A stretch of DNA of 8,889 nucleotides from JBHJHK01 sp050330975 (GCA_050330975.1 JBHJHK010000135.1:1-8889); one strand, 5' to 3'; counted from the stretch's first letter, positions 1 to 6,329 are shown. Numbers and translations are program-made. The notes: a model not told the origin generated them from the sequence alone.

Positions 1-213
1 GGCGGCGGGGCTGCCGGGCCAAACGACACGCACGCCCCCCCCCCCCTCCTCACGGCTCCCCCCCCGGAATCCCCCGCCCAGGCGATAGCCACTGTAACCG
101 CTGACGAAAACCCCATCGGCGCGGGCCGGCGAAGGCCATGGCCCCAGGGTCAACCCCAGCGCCAGGAGGGTGACGAAGGCCTGGCGCCCCAGGCCAAAAG
201 ATCGCAGCGCCAT
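1..213 (-). CDS. N-terminus of an exported protein of unknown function (cut by window edge)
   Basis: Reading leftward from the ATG at 213, the product starts MALRSFGLGRQ, then a hydrophobic stretch (FVTLLALGLTLG) and a small-residue site ending SPARADG. This is a classic Sec signal peptide with likely cleavage after the Ala of ARA. The first mature residues (DGVFVSGYSGYRLGGGF) are rich in Gly and aromatics, as in some outer-membrane or periplasmic proteins, but the family cannot be named. A GGAG ribosome binding site (complement of 223-226) sits 9 nt before the ATG. The gene follows secF by 44 nt in the same direction, so it may be read from the same transcript or start its own unit after the hairpin at 248-271. 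Beyond about residue 50 the frame runs into C/G homopolymers (58-65, 35-46) and becomes low-complexity Gly/Arg, so that part may be frameshifted or erroneous. No stop is reached. Confidence 0.6.
   Translation of the reverse strand, partial: MALRSFGLGRQAFVTLLALGLTLGPWPSPARADGVFVSGYSGYRLGGGFRGGSREEGGGGVRVVWPGSPAA
35..46. repeat. 12-nt C homopolymer near the window edge
   Basis: Twelve consecutive C residues lie inside the truncated exported-protein gene, with a second run of eight at 58-65. They encode an implausible Gly-rich stretch on the minus strand. A run this long inside a coding region is either a slippage-prone tract or an assembly or sequencing artefact near a contig end. The artefact is more likely, because the opposite end of the window also stops in a C run. 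Confidence 0.6.
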
Positions 214-247
214 CTGTTCTATCTCCGCAATGGATCCCCAGACTCAA

Positions 248-271
248 ACGACCGCCTTCAGGGGCGGTCGT
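248..271 (-). terminator. Hairpin over the secF stop codon, possible weak terminator
   Basis: A perfect 9-bp inverted repeat (ACGACCGCC at 248-256, GGCGGTCGT at 263-271) with a 6-nt loop overlaps the last codons and TGA stop (258-260) of secF. Read on the minus strand the stem is followed by only three T residues (TTTGAG), so it is a poor classical rho-independent terminator. It could give partial termination, or protect the 3' end of the sec transcript, before the exported-protein gene that begins at 213. Confidence 0.4.
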
Positions 272-1187
272 CCACCTCCGCGGCGGTCTTGGGCAGCAAG
301 TCGTCGCGGCTCAATCCCAAGCGCAACGCCGTGATACTGGCGATGAAGATGGAGGAATAAGTCCCCACCACCACCCCCACCAACAGCGCCAAGGCGAAAT
401 CCCGGATCACCGGGCCGCCAAACAGCAGCAACACCACCACGGCCAGGAGGGTGGTGAGGGACGTCATCAGGGTGCGGGCCAGGGTTTGGTTGACGGATTG
501 GTTGACCACCTCGGCGGGGCTGCCCCGGCGCAGCTTGCGAAAATTTTCCCGAATGCGGTCTAGTACCACCACGCTGTCGTTGACAGAGTAACCGATCACC
601 GCCAACAGCGCCGCCAACACCGTCAAATCAAAGGTCACCTGGAACAGGGCGAAGAAGCCCAAGGTGAAGACTACGTCGTGGACGATGGCGGCGATGGTCC
701 CCACGGCCAAACGCCATTCAAAGCGCAAGGTGACGTAGATGAGGATCATGATCAAGGCGTAGAGCAGGGCCAAACCCCCGTCCTCCACCAGTTCGTCCCC
801 CACCTGGGGGCCGACAAACTCCACCCGGCGCATGGTGGCCCCGGCGTCCTGGGCCTGGAGGGCGGCGAGGATCTCGCTGCTCACCTGGGCGGAATCCTCG
901 CCCTCCCGGGGGGCCACCCGGATCAAGATATCCTGGGCGGTGCCAAAGTACTGGGTTTGGGCGCCGCCGTAGCCGGCCTCGGCCAGGGCGCGGCGCACCT
1001 CGGGGATCTCCACGGCCTGGGGGTAACCCACCTCGATCACCGTGCCCCCGGTGAAATCGAGGCCGAAGTTGAGGCCCAACAGTCCCAGGGCCAGGGCGCT
1101 GCTGAGCATCGCCGCCGCGGAGAACAGCAGCGCCTTGGGACCCCAACTGACGAAGTCGATTTTTGTGGCGCCTATGAGACGTCGCAT
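258..1187 (-). CDS. secF: Protein-export membrane protein SecF
   Basis: SecF partners SecD in the inner membrane. The pair uses the proton-motive force to help pull exported proteins through SecYEG and release them on the periplasmic side. The 309-aa product is close to the family's usual 300-320. It has TM1 at about 19-39, the GLDFTGGT motif (42-49) at the start of the periplasmic P1 loop, and a C-terminal block of membrane helices from about 138 onward. The RND-type signature GYSVNDSVVVLDRIRENF (199-216) contains Asp204, in the proton-relay region. AGGAA is 8 nt before the ATG. The gene starts 12 nt after secD, as in the standard yajC-secD-secF operon. The ending DDLLPKTAAEVDDRP is acidic and hydrophilic. 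Nothing suggests damage. Confidence 0.97.
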   Translation of the reverse strand: MRRLIGATKIDFVSWGPKALLFSAAAMLSSALALGLLGLNFGLDFTGGTVIEVGYPQAVEIPEVRRALAEAGYGGAQTQYFGTAQDILIRVAPREGEDSAQVSSEILAALQAQDAGATMRRVEFVGPQVGDELVEDGGLALLYALIMILIYVTLRFEWRLAVGTIAAIVHDVVFTLGFFALFQVTFDLTVLAALLAVIGYSVNDSVVVLDRIRENFRKLRRGSPAEVVNQSVNQTLARTLMTSLTTLLAVVVLLLFGGPVIRDFALALLVGVVVGTYSSIFIASITALRLGLSRDDLLPKTAAEVDDRP

Positions 1188-1199
1188 GGTCTTGGTTCC

Positions 1200-3047
1200 T
1201 CAGATGGGCAAGGTCTGGAGGCGGCGCCCGCCGTAGACCCAATTGATCACCCCCCGCGCGGCGAAGATGGCGGTGAACATGGAGGTGACGATGCCAATGC
1301 TCAGGGTAATGGCAAATCCCTTGATGGGGCCCGTGCCAAAGCCAAACAGGACGATGGCGGCGATCAAGGTGGTGAGGTTGGCATCCAAAATGGTGGAGAA
1401 CGCCTGTTTAAAGCCGGTGTGGATGGCCGCCTGGGGGGAATTGCCCAGGGCCAACTCTTCGCGGATGCGCTCGAAGATCAACACGTTGGCATCCACCGCC
1501 ATACCGATGGTCAAGATGATACCGGCGATACCCGGCAGGGTCAGCGTCGCCTGGAGGGCCGAAAGGGCGGCGACGATCAACACCAAATTGACCGTCAACG
1601 CCGCGTCCGACACCAGGCCAAAGGCCCGATAGTAAAAAGCCATAAATCCCAACACCAGCAAAAAAGCCACCAGAGCCGATTGAAACCCCTGGCGGACGTT
1701 GTCCCGCCCGGCGCTGGGGCCCACGGTGCGCTCCTCGACGATGCGGATGGGGGCAGCCAGGGCACCGGCCCGGAGCAACAACGCCAAGTTGCGGGCTTCG
1801 TCGGGGCTGTCGAGCCCGGTAATCTGAAAGCGGTTGGAGAGGCGGTCGCGGATGGTGGCGACGTTGATCACCTCCTCGGTGGTGTAGGACACCAAGCGCA
1901 CCTCCCCATTCACTTCCCGGGGCTCGGTGCGAGTTTCGATGAACAGCACCGCCATGAGGTTACCGATATTGTCGCCGGTGATCTCCGCCATGCGCCGGGC
2001 GCCCTGGCCGTCGAGGTTGATAAACACCGCCGGGCTGCCGGTCTGTTGTTCGATCCCCGACGCGGCGTCGGTGATCCGGTCACCGGTGATGATCACCCGC
2101 CGCTCCAACAGCACCGGGCGGCCATTGCGCTCGGAATACAGCTCCGAACCCACGGGGGCGCGATTGTTGGCCGCGGCGGCCTGGGCGTCCCCCTCCATGT
2201 CCACCAACCGAAACTCCAAGGTGGCCGTGGCGCCGAGGATTTCCTTGGCCCGGGCGGTGTCCTGGACCCCGGGGAGTTCCACCACAATGCGACTCAACCC
2301 CTGGCGCTGGATCACGGGCTCGGCCACCCCCAATTCGTTGACCCGATTGCGCAAGGTGGTGAGGTTTTGCTCCAGGGCAAAGCGCTGGCGCTCCTGGAGG
2401 AATTCCTCGGGCAAGGTCAAGCGCAGCCGGTCGGCACCGACGACCTCTAGGGCCACCTCGGGGCGGGCGGCGGCGTTGATGGCTTGGGCGGGCTCGAGAT
2501 CCTCGGGGCGCCGCAAATCGATCTCCACGGTGGTGGCGCGGCTGCGCACCCGGGCACCTCGCACCTCGCCCCGCAGGGCGCCGCGGGCGTCGTCGGCCAG
2601 GGCATCGTAGGCCTGGGCCACCACCGCCGCCATATCCACCTCCATGAGAAAGTGGACCCCGCCCCGCAGATCCAACCCCAGATACATGGGGTCCAGCCCC
2701 AGGCTCTGGAGGAGGTCTGGCGTCGTGGGCATCAGGTTCATGGCCACGGTGTAGTTGCGCCCCAACAAAAGCCGCAGCTCGTCGGCGGCCTTGAGCTGGG
2801 TGTCGGTATCGGGGAATTGCACCGAGAGGCGATTCCCCTGGAGTTCCAGGCGGCGAAAGGCCAAGCCCTCTTGGTTGAGCTCGCTCTCCACCCGGCTGTA
2901 GAGGGTCTGGTCGACGACCCCGTCGCGGGTGGCGGTGATCTCCACCGCCGGGGCCTGTTCAAAGAGGTTGGGCAGGGCGTAGAGCGCCCCCGACACCACC
3001 ACGACGATGAGGAGGGCGTATTTCCACCAGGGATAGTGGTTGAGCAT
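1200..3047 (-). CDS. secD: Protein translocase subunit SecD
   Basis: SecD is the larger half of the SecDF proton-driven export motor. The product is 615 aa, the usual proteobacterial size. TM1 lies at about 8-26. A large periplasmic region follows, with the family motif GLDLRGGVHF (124-133) at the start of the P1 base. Five C-terminal helices lie at about 454-472, 479-498, 505-525, 553-572 and 577-598. The conserved GMAVDANVLIFERIREE block (515-531) carries Asp519, the position of the essential proton-translocating Asp in E. coli SecD. PSAGRDNVRQG (444-454) precedes TM2 as expected. The ATG is 12 nt after the yajC stop and has no clear Shine-Dalgarno sequence, which suggests translational coupling to yajC. 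The N-terminal sequence MLNHYPWWKY resembles normal SecD starts. Confidence 0.97.
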   Translation of the reverse strand: MLNHYPWWKYALLIVVVVSGALYALPNLFEQAPAVEITATRDGVVDQTLYSRVESELNQEGLAFRRLELQGNRLSVQFPDTDTQLKAADELRLLLGRNYTVAMNLMPTTPDLLQSLGLDPMYLGLDLRGGVHFLMEVDMAAVVAQAYDALADDARGALRGEVRGARVRSRATTVEIDLRRPEDLEPAQAINAAARPEVALEVVGADRLRLTLPEEFLQERQRFALEQNLTTLRNRVNELGVAEPVIQRQGLSRIVVELPGVQDTARAKEILGATATLEFRLVDMEGDAQAAAANNRAPVGSELYSERNGRPVLLERRVIITGDRITDAASGIEQQTGSPAVFINLDGQGARRMAEITGDNIGNLMAVLFIETRTEPREVNGEVRLVSYTTEEVINVATIRDRLSNRFQITGLDSPDEARNLALLLRAGALAAPIRIVEERTVGPSAGRDNVRQGFQSALVAFLLVLGFMAFYYRAFGLVSDAALTVNLVLIVAALSALQATLTLPGIAGIILTIGMAVDANVLIFERIREELALGNSPQAAIHTGFKQAFSTILDANLTTLIAAIVLFGFGTGPIKGFAITLSIGIVTSMFTAIFAARGVINWVYGGRRLQTLPI

Positions 3048-3059
3048 GGGCGGCGGCGA

Positions 3060-3404
3060 CTACAGGTCGCCCTTCATGGTGCCCTTGGGCATCAGCGACG
3101 ACACGGTGTGTTTTTGAATCCGCAGCTGGACGTTGTTGGCCACTTCCACCAGCAAGAAGTTGTCCCCCACTTCGAGGATACGCCCCAACAGGCCACCGCC
3201 GGTGACGATTTCGTCGCCCTTTTTCAAGCCCTCCACCATCTGGCGGTGCTCCTTGGCCCGCTTGGTCTGGGGACGGATGAGCAGGAAGTAAAACGCCACC
3301 AACAGCAAGATGGGAAACAACAGATTGATCAATACCGGGGCATCGCCCCCGGGGGCGCCCTGGGCCAGGGCGTCGCGCATCAGAAAATCCACGGCAAACT
3401 CCAT
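3060..3404 (-). CDS. yajC: Sec translocon accessory protein YajC
   Basis: YajC is a small single-span inner-membrane protein that associates with SecDF. The 114-aa product has one membrane helix (about 24-43, LINLLFPILLLVAFYFLLIR) followed by the family hallmark RPQTKRAKEHRQM. Then comes the cytoplasmic KKGDEIVTGGGLLGRI domain and a C-terminal PKGTMKGDL, matching the usual PKGTMK ending. The ATG at 3404 has GAGG (complement of 3411-3414) 6 nt upstream. Another in-frame Met eight codons later is less likely, because the acidic, amphipathic first residues resemble other YajC starts. The gene leads the sec operon. Its upstream neighbour is nitrile hydratase rather than tgt, the common gammaproteobacterial partner. 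Confidence 0.95.
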   Translation of the reverse strand: MEFAVDFLMRDALAQGAPGGDAPVLINLLFPILLLVAFYFLLIRPQTKRAKEHRQMVEGLKKGDEIVTGGGLLGRILEVGDNFLLVEVANNVQLRIQKHTVSSLMPKGTMKGDL

Positions 3405-3442
3405 GGGAAACCTCGTGCAAATGAACTGGCAAAAAGCGCTTT

Positions 3443-3448
3443 AGTATA
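3443..3448 (-). promoter_or_regulatory. Candidate -10 element for yajC-secD-secF
   Basis: On the minus strand TATACT (5 of 6 matches to TATAAT) lies 38 nt before the yajC ATG, in the 79-nt gap after nitrile hydratase beta. The -35 position holds only a weak GCGTCA- or GGCGTC-like sequence. A perfect 10-nt palindrome, AAAGCGCTTT (3433-3442), lies immediately downstream, where transcription would start, and could be an operator or chance. If real, the promoter would separate sec expression from the nitrile hydratase genes. Confidence 0.3.
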
Positions 3449-3483
3449 CACAAGCCCCTCCGGGTGACGCCGAGATTCCCGTC

Positions 3484-4170
3484 CTATGGCCCGTCCACGG
3501 GGTCGAGGTAGTCGTCCCACAGGTCCAGCAATACGGTGTCCCGGGGGGAAGCATCGACGCCCCACAGGGTCTGGGCGGTGAAGCGGACACTATAGAGATG
3601 TTGGGGCGCCGGGTCGCCATTCTCTGCGTGGCGATCGGGAAAGATGAAAACCCCGTAATCTCGCTCCACCACCCCCGGCCGCCCCCGGGCATAGCGGGGT
3701 AGGCGAGTGTGGCCACTGGGGTGGCAGTTGCGGGTCATCACCCCATCCCCGGGGCGAAAGCGCGCCGGACCCACGGCATCCCTTTGGGCGCTGGAGCCGC
3801 GGCTCAAGGTATCCCAGACCCGCTCTCCCCGCAGGGCGGCGGCATCGAGGGGTGTGGCGTCCGGGGCTCGGGGGGCGCCGGGGGCCATCCGCGCCTCCAC
3901 CTCCCCGGGGCGGAGCAACCCGTGGGCCACGGCCAGGCGCTCGAGGCCGTACAGCCAGCGCTGGTAGTAGCTCGCCGCCAGGTAGTCCGCCGGGGGCATG
4001 GATTCCCGGGCGAAGCGGGACATGTCGATGTTCCACTGGCCCCGGGCGCCCATGGCCAGGGTCAAGGCCAACATCCGCCGTTCCCAGGGGGCGTGGAACA
4101 GCGGCTCCGCCGGGTCGGGGGCCACGGGGCCAAAACCGTCCATCCCCCCCATGTCGTGGACGCCGTTCAC
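3484..4170 (-). CDS. nthB: Nitrile hydratase beta subunit
   Basis: Nitrile hydratase (alpha-beta) hydrates nitriles to amides in the cytoplasm. The beta subunit caps the active site and supplies conserved arginines that hydrogen-bond to the oxidised cysteines of alpha. The 228-aa product has the standard family length. It opens with the hallmark MNGVHDMGGMDGFGPV, and the C-terminal half carries the typical HPSGHTRLPRYARG, GVFIFPD, LYSVRF and LWG motifs and ends LLDLWDDYLDP. The start is GTG at 4170, within a 4-nt GTGA overlap with the alpha stop, and a strong GGAGG lies only 4 nt upstream. This start is preferred because the family begins exactly here. The overlap fits coupled 1:1 synthesis. 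No nitrile hydratase activator gene follows; the next gene is yajC. Confidence 0.95.
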   Translation of the reverse strand: MNGVHDMGGMDGFGPVAPDPAEPLFHAPWERRMLALTLAMGARGQWNIDMSRFARESMPPADYLAASYYQRWLYGLERLAVAHGLLRPGEVEARMAPGAPRAPDATPLDAAALRGERVWDTLSRGSSAQRDAVGPARFRPGDGVMTRNCHPSGHTRLPRYARGRPGVVERDYGVFIFPDRHAENGDPAPQHLYSVRFTAQTLWGVDASPRDTVLLDLWDDYLDPVDGP

Positions 4171-4817
4171 GCCGCCTCCGGCGATTTGGCGAGTCCTGCG
4201 CCGATCATGGAGTCCCGGGTCACAAGGTCGGCCAACGCCGCCTCATCCAGGTGCTCGCTCCCCACTGGACGCATGGGAATGACCAAGTAGCGCACCTCGG
4301 CGGTGCTGTCCCACACCCGCAGCTCCACGTCTTCCCCCAAGGTGATGCCAAACTCCCGCAACACCCCCCGGGGGTCGATCACAGCTTTGGCCCGGTAGGC
4401 GTTGGATTTGTACCAGGTGGGGGGCAACCCCAACACCGGCCATGGGTAACACGAACACAGGGTGCAGACCACCAAATTGTGGACCGCGGGGGTGTTGGCC
4501 ACCGCCACCATGTGCTCCCCCTGGCGGCCACCGTAGCCGAGTTCGGCGATGGCGGCGGTGGCGTCGTCCAACAGCCGCGCCCGGTAGGCGGGGTCCACCC
4601 AGGCTTTCGCCACCACCTGGGCGCCGTTGCGGGGGCCGATGCGGTGTTCGTAGGCGTCGACGATGGCGTCCAACGCCGCCGGGTCCACCAGACCCTTCCC
4701 CACCAAGATGGACTCCAGGGCCGCCACCCGCAAAGCGGTGTCTGCCGGAGGGGCGTGGTGATGGGAGTGGTCGTGGGGGCCTTGGGGGGCGCCATCGCCT
4801 GGGGAATCGCCGTGCAT
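4167..4817 (-). CDS. nthA: Nitrile hydratase alpha subunit, cobalt type
   Basis: This is the metal-binding catalytic subunit of nitrile hydratase. The active-site claw VCTLCSC is complete, with Cys118, Cys121 and Cys123. Thr in the second position (CTLCSC) marks cobalt enzymes, while iron enzymes have CSLCSC. GRQGEHMVAVANTP, YPWPVLGLPPTWYKS, RVWDSTAEVRYLV and LVTRDSMIG are further family signatures. The product is 216 aa from the ATG at 4817, with a His-rich leader (HDHSHHH) typical of cobalt enzymes and GAGG 8 nt upstream. An in-frame ATG at 4847 lies almost on the predicted transcription start and has no good ribosome site, so it is disfavoured. With an intact claw and a beta partner this is an enzyme, not a nitrile-hydratase-like leader peptide. 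Cobalt loading and cysteine oxidation normally need an activator, which is not seen here. Confidence 0.95.
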   Translation of the reverse strand: MHGDSPGDGAPQGPHDHSHHHAPPADTALRVAALESILVGKGLVDPAALDAIVDAYEHRIGPRNGAQVVAKAWVDPAYRARLLDDATAAIAELGYGGRQGEHMVAVANTPAVHNLVVCTLCSCYPWPVLGLPPTWYKSNAYRAKAVIDPRGVLREFGITLGEDVELRVWDSTAEVRYLVIPMRPVGSEHLDEAALADLVTRDSMIGAGLAKSPEAA

Positions 4818-4835
4818 GAGTATTGCCTCGTCGTC

Positions 4836-4864
4836 TTTAAAGCCCATGGACTCAAGTCTAGAAT
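4836..4864 (+). promoter_or_regulatory. Candidate sigma-70 promoter for the CoA-transferase
   Basis: TTTAAA (4836-4841, 4 of 6 matches to TTGACA), a 17-nt spacer and TAGAAT (4859-4864, 5 of 6 matches to TATAAT) lie upstream of the CoA-transferase gene. Transcription would start near 4871, giving a leader of about 46 nt. The -10 overlaps the -10 of the opposing promoter. Confidence 0.4.
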
Positions 4865-4883
4865 GCTGACCAAGGCCCCTCAA
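4855..4883 (-). promoter_or_regulatory. Candidate sigma-70 promoter for nitrile hydratase
   Basis: On the minus strand TTGAGG (complement of 4878-4883, 4 of 6), a 17-nt spacer and TAGACT (complement of 4855-4860, 4 of 6) point toward the alpha gene. Transcription would begin near 4848, about 30 nt before the ATG at 4817, which supports that start over the one at 4847. The two opposing -10 hexamers share bases 4859-4860, so polymerase probably cannot occupy both promoters at once. Confidence 0.4.
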
Positions 4884-4916
4884 CGGTGGCGATCGGACAA
4901 CGTGGAGTACGACCCC

Positions 4917-6131
4917 ATGTCCCAATCCTCGGCTTCTCAACCCGGGGCCCTCGCCGGCCTGCGGATCATCGACCTCACCCGCGTCTTGGGGGGGCCTTAC
5001 TGCACCCAAATCCTAGCCGACCACGGCGCCCTGGTCATCAAAGTGGAGCCCCCCCAGGGGGACGAGGTGCGGGATTGGGGTCCCCCGTTCCAAAACGATG
5101 ATGCGTCGTATTTCATCGGCCTCAACCGCAACAAGCGCTCCCTGGGGTTGGACCTCACCAAGCCCCAGGGCCGGGAGGTGCTCCTAAAGCTCCTCGACGG
5201 GGCCGACGTCTTGATCGAAAACCTCAAACCCGGCACCTTAGAGCGCTTTGAGCTGGGTTACGAAACGGTATTGGCCCCCCGGTTCCCCACCTTGATCCAC
5301 TCCCGGATCTCGGGCTACGGCGGCGACGGTCCCCTGGGGGGCTTGCCCGGTTACGACGCCATCGTCCAGGCCCAGACCGGCTGGTTTTCCGTCAACGGCG
5401 CCGAGGAGGGCGACCCCACCCGGGTGGGTATTCCCCTGGTGGACATGGGCACGGGGCTCTTTGCCGCCGTGGCGGTGCTCATGGCGTTGTTCGAACGCCA
5501 GCGCTCGGGAAAAGGCCAGTTTTTGGACCTCACCCTCTACGACTGCGCCCTGGCTCTCCAGCACCCCCATGCCGCCAATTACTTTCTCTCCAACCGCAAC
5601 CCCCGCCCCACGGGCAACGCCCACCCCAACATCAGCCCCTACGACCGCTATCGCACCCAAACGGGCAACATCTTCATCGGCGCCGGCAACGCCCGGGCCT
5701 TCCGCCGCCTGTGCCAGGTCCTAGAACGCCCAGACCTGACCGGCGATCCCCGCTTTGCCAGCAACGGCGACCGGGTGGTCAACCGCCGGGCCCTCACCCA
5801 GGAATTGGAAGCCACCCTGGCGGAGCGCGACGGCGAGGCGTTGTGCCGGGAATTGCTGGCGGCGGGGGTCCCGGCGGGCCCGGTCCTCGACGTGGCCGAA
5901 GCCCTGGCGGCGCCCCACACCCAGCACCGCCAGATGGTGGCGGCCCTAGACGACTACCGCTGTCCCAACACCCCCATCAAATTCTCCCGCACCCCGGGGA
6001 CCGTCCAAAGCCGCCCCCCGGCCTTTGGCGCCCACAGCCGGGAAGTCCTGCGGGAGGCGGGCTTCGACGCCGCCGAGATCGAGACCCTCATCGCCGCCGA
6101 GGCGGTGTTGGAGCGCCGCCGCCGCAGCTAG
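4917..6131 (+). CDS. Class III (CaiB/BaiF family) CoA-transferase, SUGCT-like
   Basis: Family III CoA-transferases move CoA from an acyl-CoA to a carboxylic acid through an aspartyl-CoA thioester. The 404-aa product has the usual length and motifs. The N-terminal LAGLRIIDLTRVLGGPY (13-29) and IKVEPPQGDEVRDWGPPF form the CoA-binding region. NRNKRSLGLDL and GYGGDGP follow. The likely nucleophile is Asp176, in VGIPLVDMGTG. The combination WGPPF, NRNKRS, GDPTRVG, AANYFLSN, NAHPNISPY and GAGNARAF resembles the SUGCT (C7orf10) subgroup, which uses dicarboxylates such as glutarate. The substrate assignment is an inference; formate, mesaconate or carnitine-type use is not excluded. The ATG at 4917 has GGAG (4904-4907) 9 nt upstream. 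An in-frame ATG at 4863 is upstream of the predicted transcription start and lacks such a site. The gene is divergent from nitrile hydratase and stands alone. Confidence 0.9.
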   Translation: MSQSSASQPGALAGLRIIDLTRVLGGPYCTQILADHGALVIKVEPPQGDEVRDWGPPFQNDDASYFIGLNRNKRSLGLDLTKPQGREVLLKLLDGADVLIENLKPGTLERFELGYETVLAPRFPTLIHSRISGYGGDGPLGGLPGYDAIVQAQTGWFSVNGAEEGDPTRVGIPLVDMGTGLFAAVAVLMALFERQRSGKGQFLDLTLYDCALALQHPHAANYFLSNRNPRPTGNAHPNISPYDRYRTQTGNIFIGAGNARAFRRLCQVLERPDLTGDPRFASNGDRVVNRRALTQELEATLAERDGEALCRELLAAGVPAGPVLDVAEALAAPHTQHRQMVAALDDYRCPNTPIKFSRTPGTVQSRPPAFGAHSREVLREAGFDAAEIETLIAAEAVLERRRRS

Positions 6132-6161
6132 GGGCTCGGCGGCGCCATCCCCACGGCCTTT

Positions 6162-6189
6162 GGCAAAAGATTGCGCCTGATTTTTTGCC
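6162..6189 (+). terminator. Weak inverted repeat after the CoA-transferase
   Basis: GGCAAAA (6162-6168) pairs with TTTTGCC (6183-6189) across a 14-nt loop, about 30 nt after the CoA-transferase stop. The stem is short and A/T-rich, and the only T run lies in the second arm rather than after it. At best it is a weak bidirectional terminator for the upstream gene. Confidence 0.2.
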
Positions 6190-6200
6190 CGCATCCTTGT

Positions 6201-6206
6201 TAATAT
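6201..6206 (+). promoter_or_regulatory. Candidate -10 element for the activator-kinase operon
   Basis: TAATAT lies in the only A/T-rich patch of the 227-nt gap before the activator gene. The -35 position holds a poor match (TGATTT or CTGATT). If used, transcription would start near 6212, directly before the hairpin at 6215-6233, and give a leader of about 150 nt. Confidence 0.25.
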
Positions 6207-6214
6207 TCGCAGAA

Positions 6215-6233
6215 GGAGGCAGTGGGTGCCTCC
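6215..6233 (+). promoter_or_regulatory. Hairpin sequestering a strong Shine-Dalgarno sequence
   Basis: A perfect 7-bp stem (GGAGGCA 6215-6221, TGCCTCC 6227-6233) closes a 5-nt GTGGG loop. The first arm contains the core of AAGGAGG (6213-6219), a near-perfect Shine-Dalgarno sequence, and the second arm overlaps the GTG codon at 6226 placed 6 nt downstream of it. In RNA the ribosome site and start would be paired together, the layout of an RNA switch or translation-controlled leader. No trigger can be named from the sequence. Confidence 0.4.
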
Positions 6234-6291
6234 CCCTCGGGTAACCCCTCGCTGCCCCTGGGACAAAAAAGCACAATTCGCCACGCCATAA
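6226..6291 (+). CDS. Possible 21-aa leader peptide
   Basis: This ORF of 21 codons plus TAA starts at GTG 6226, 6 nt after AAGGAGG, and would encode a Pro-rich peptide (MPPPRVTPRCPWDKKAQFATP). It is the best-placed Shine-Dalgarno sequence in the gap but serves no larger gene: the activator starts 68 to 80 nt after its stop. It could be a leader peptide for the activator-kinase transcript. Support is positional only, as a GTG start and short length make chance quite possible. A second frame from GTG 6222 (54 aa, to 6386) overlaps the activator start but has a 2-nt spacing that is too short. Confidence 0.25.
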   Translation: MPPPRVTPRCPWDKKAQFATP

Positions 6292-6329
6292 CGAGCTCCA
6301 TCGCGTCAACGTATCCCCCGTTCGACTTC

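Noticed and set aside
678..2450. 590-codon open frame on the plus strand opposite secF and secD
   Set aside because: It is antisense to two unmistakable sec genes. Its translation is His/Gly/Gln-rich with no family motif, as expected for a mirror frame in high-GC DNA.
4167..4817. Nitrile-hydratase-like leader peptide of a TOMM (thiazole/oxazole peptide) cluster
   Set aside because: The protein is full length with an intact CTLCSC metal claw and an overlapping beta gene. No YcaO, dehydrogenase or short precursor peptide gene is present in the window.
3852..4916. Long upstream in-frame extension of the CoA-transferase
   Set aside because: This part is antisense to the nitrile hydratase genes and reads as Pro/Gly/Arg noise. 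Family similarity and the ribosome site begin at 4917.
4818..5009. Longer nitrile hydratase alpha starting at 5009
   Set aside because: The extra 64 residues overlap the start of the CoA-transferase on the other strand and cover the promoter region. They show no family similarity, and the GAGG site fits 4817.
6161..6174. Sigma-54-like promoter TGGC...TTGC before the activator
   Set aside because: Only 9 nt separate GG and GC, while functional -24/-12 promoters need 10. A one-base change in this spacing normally abolishes function.
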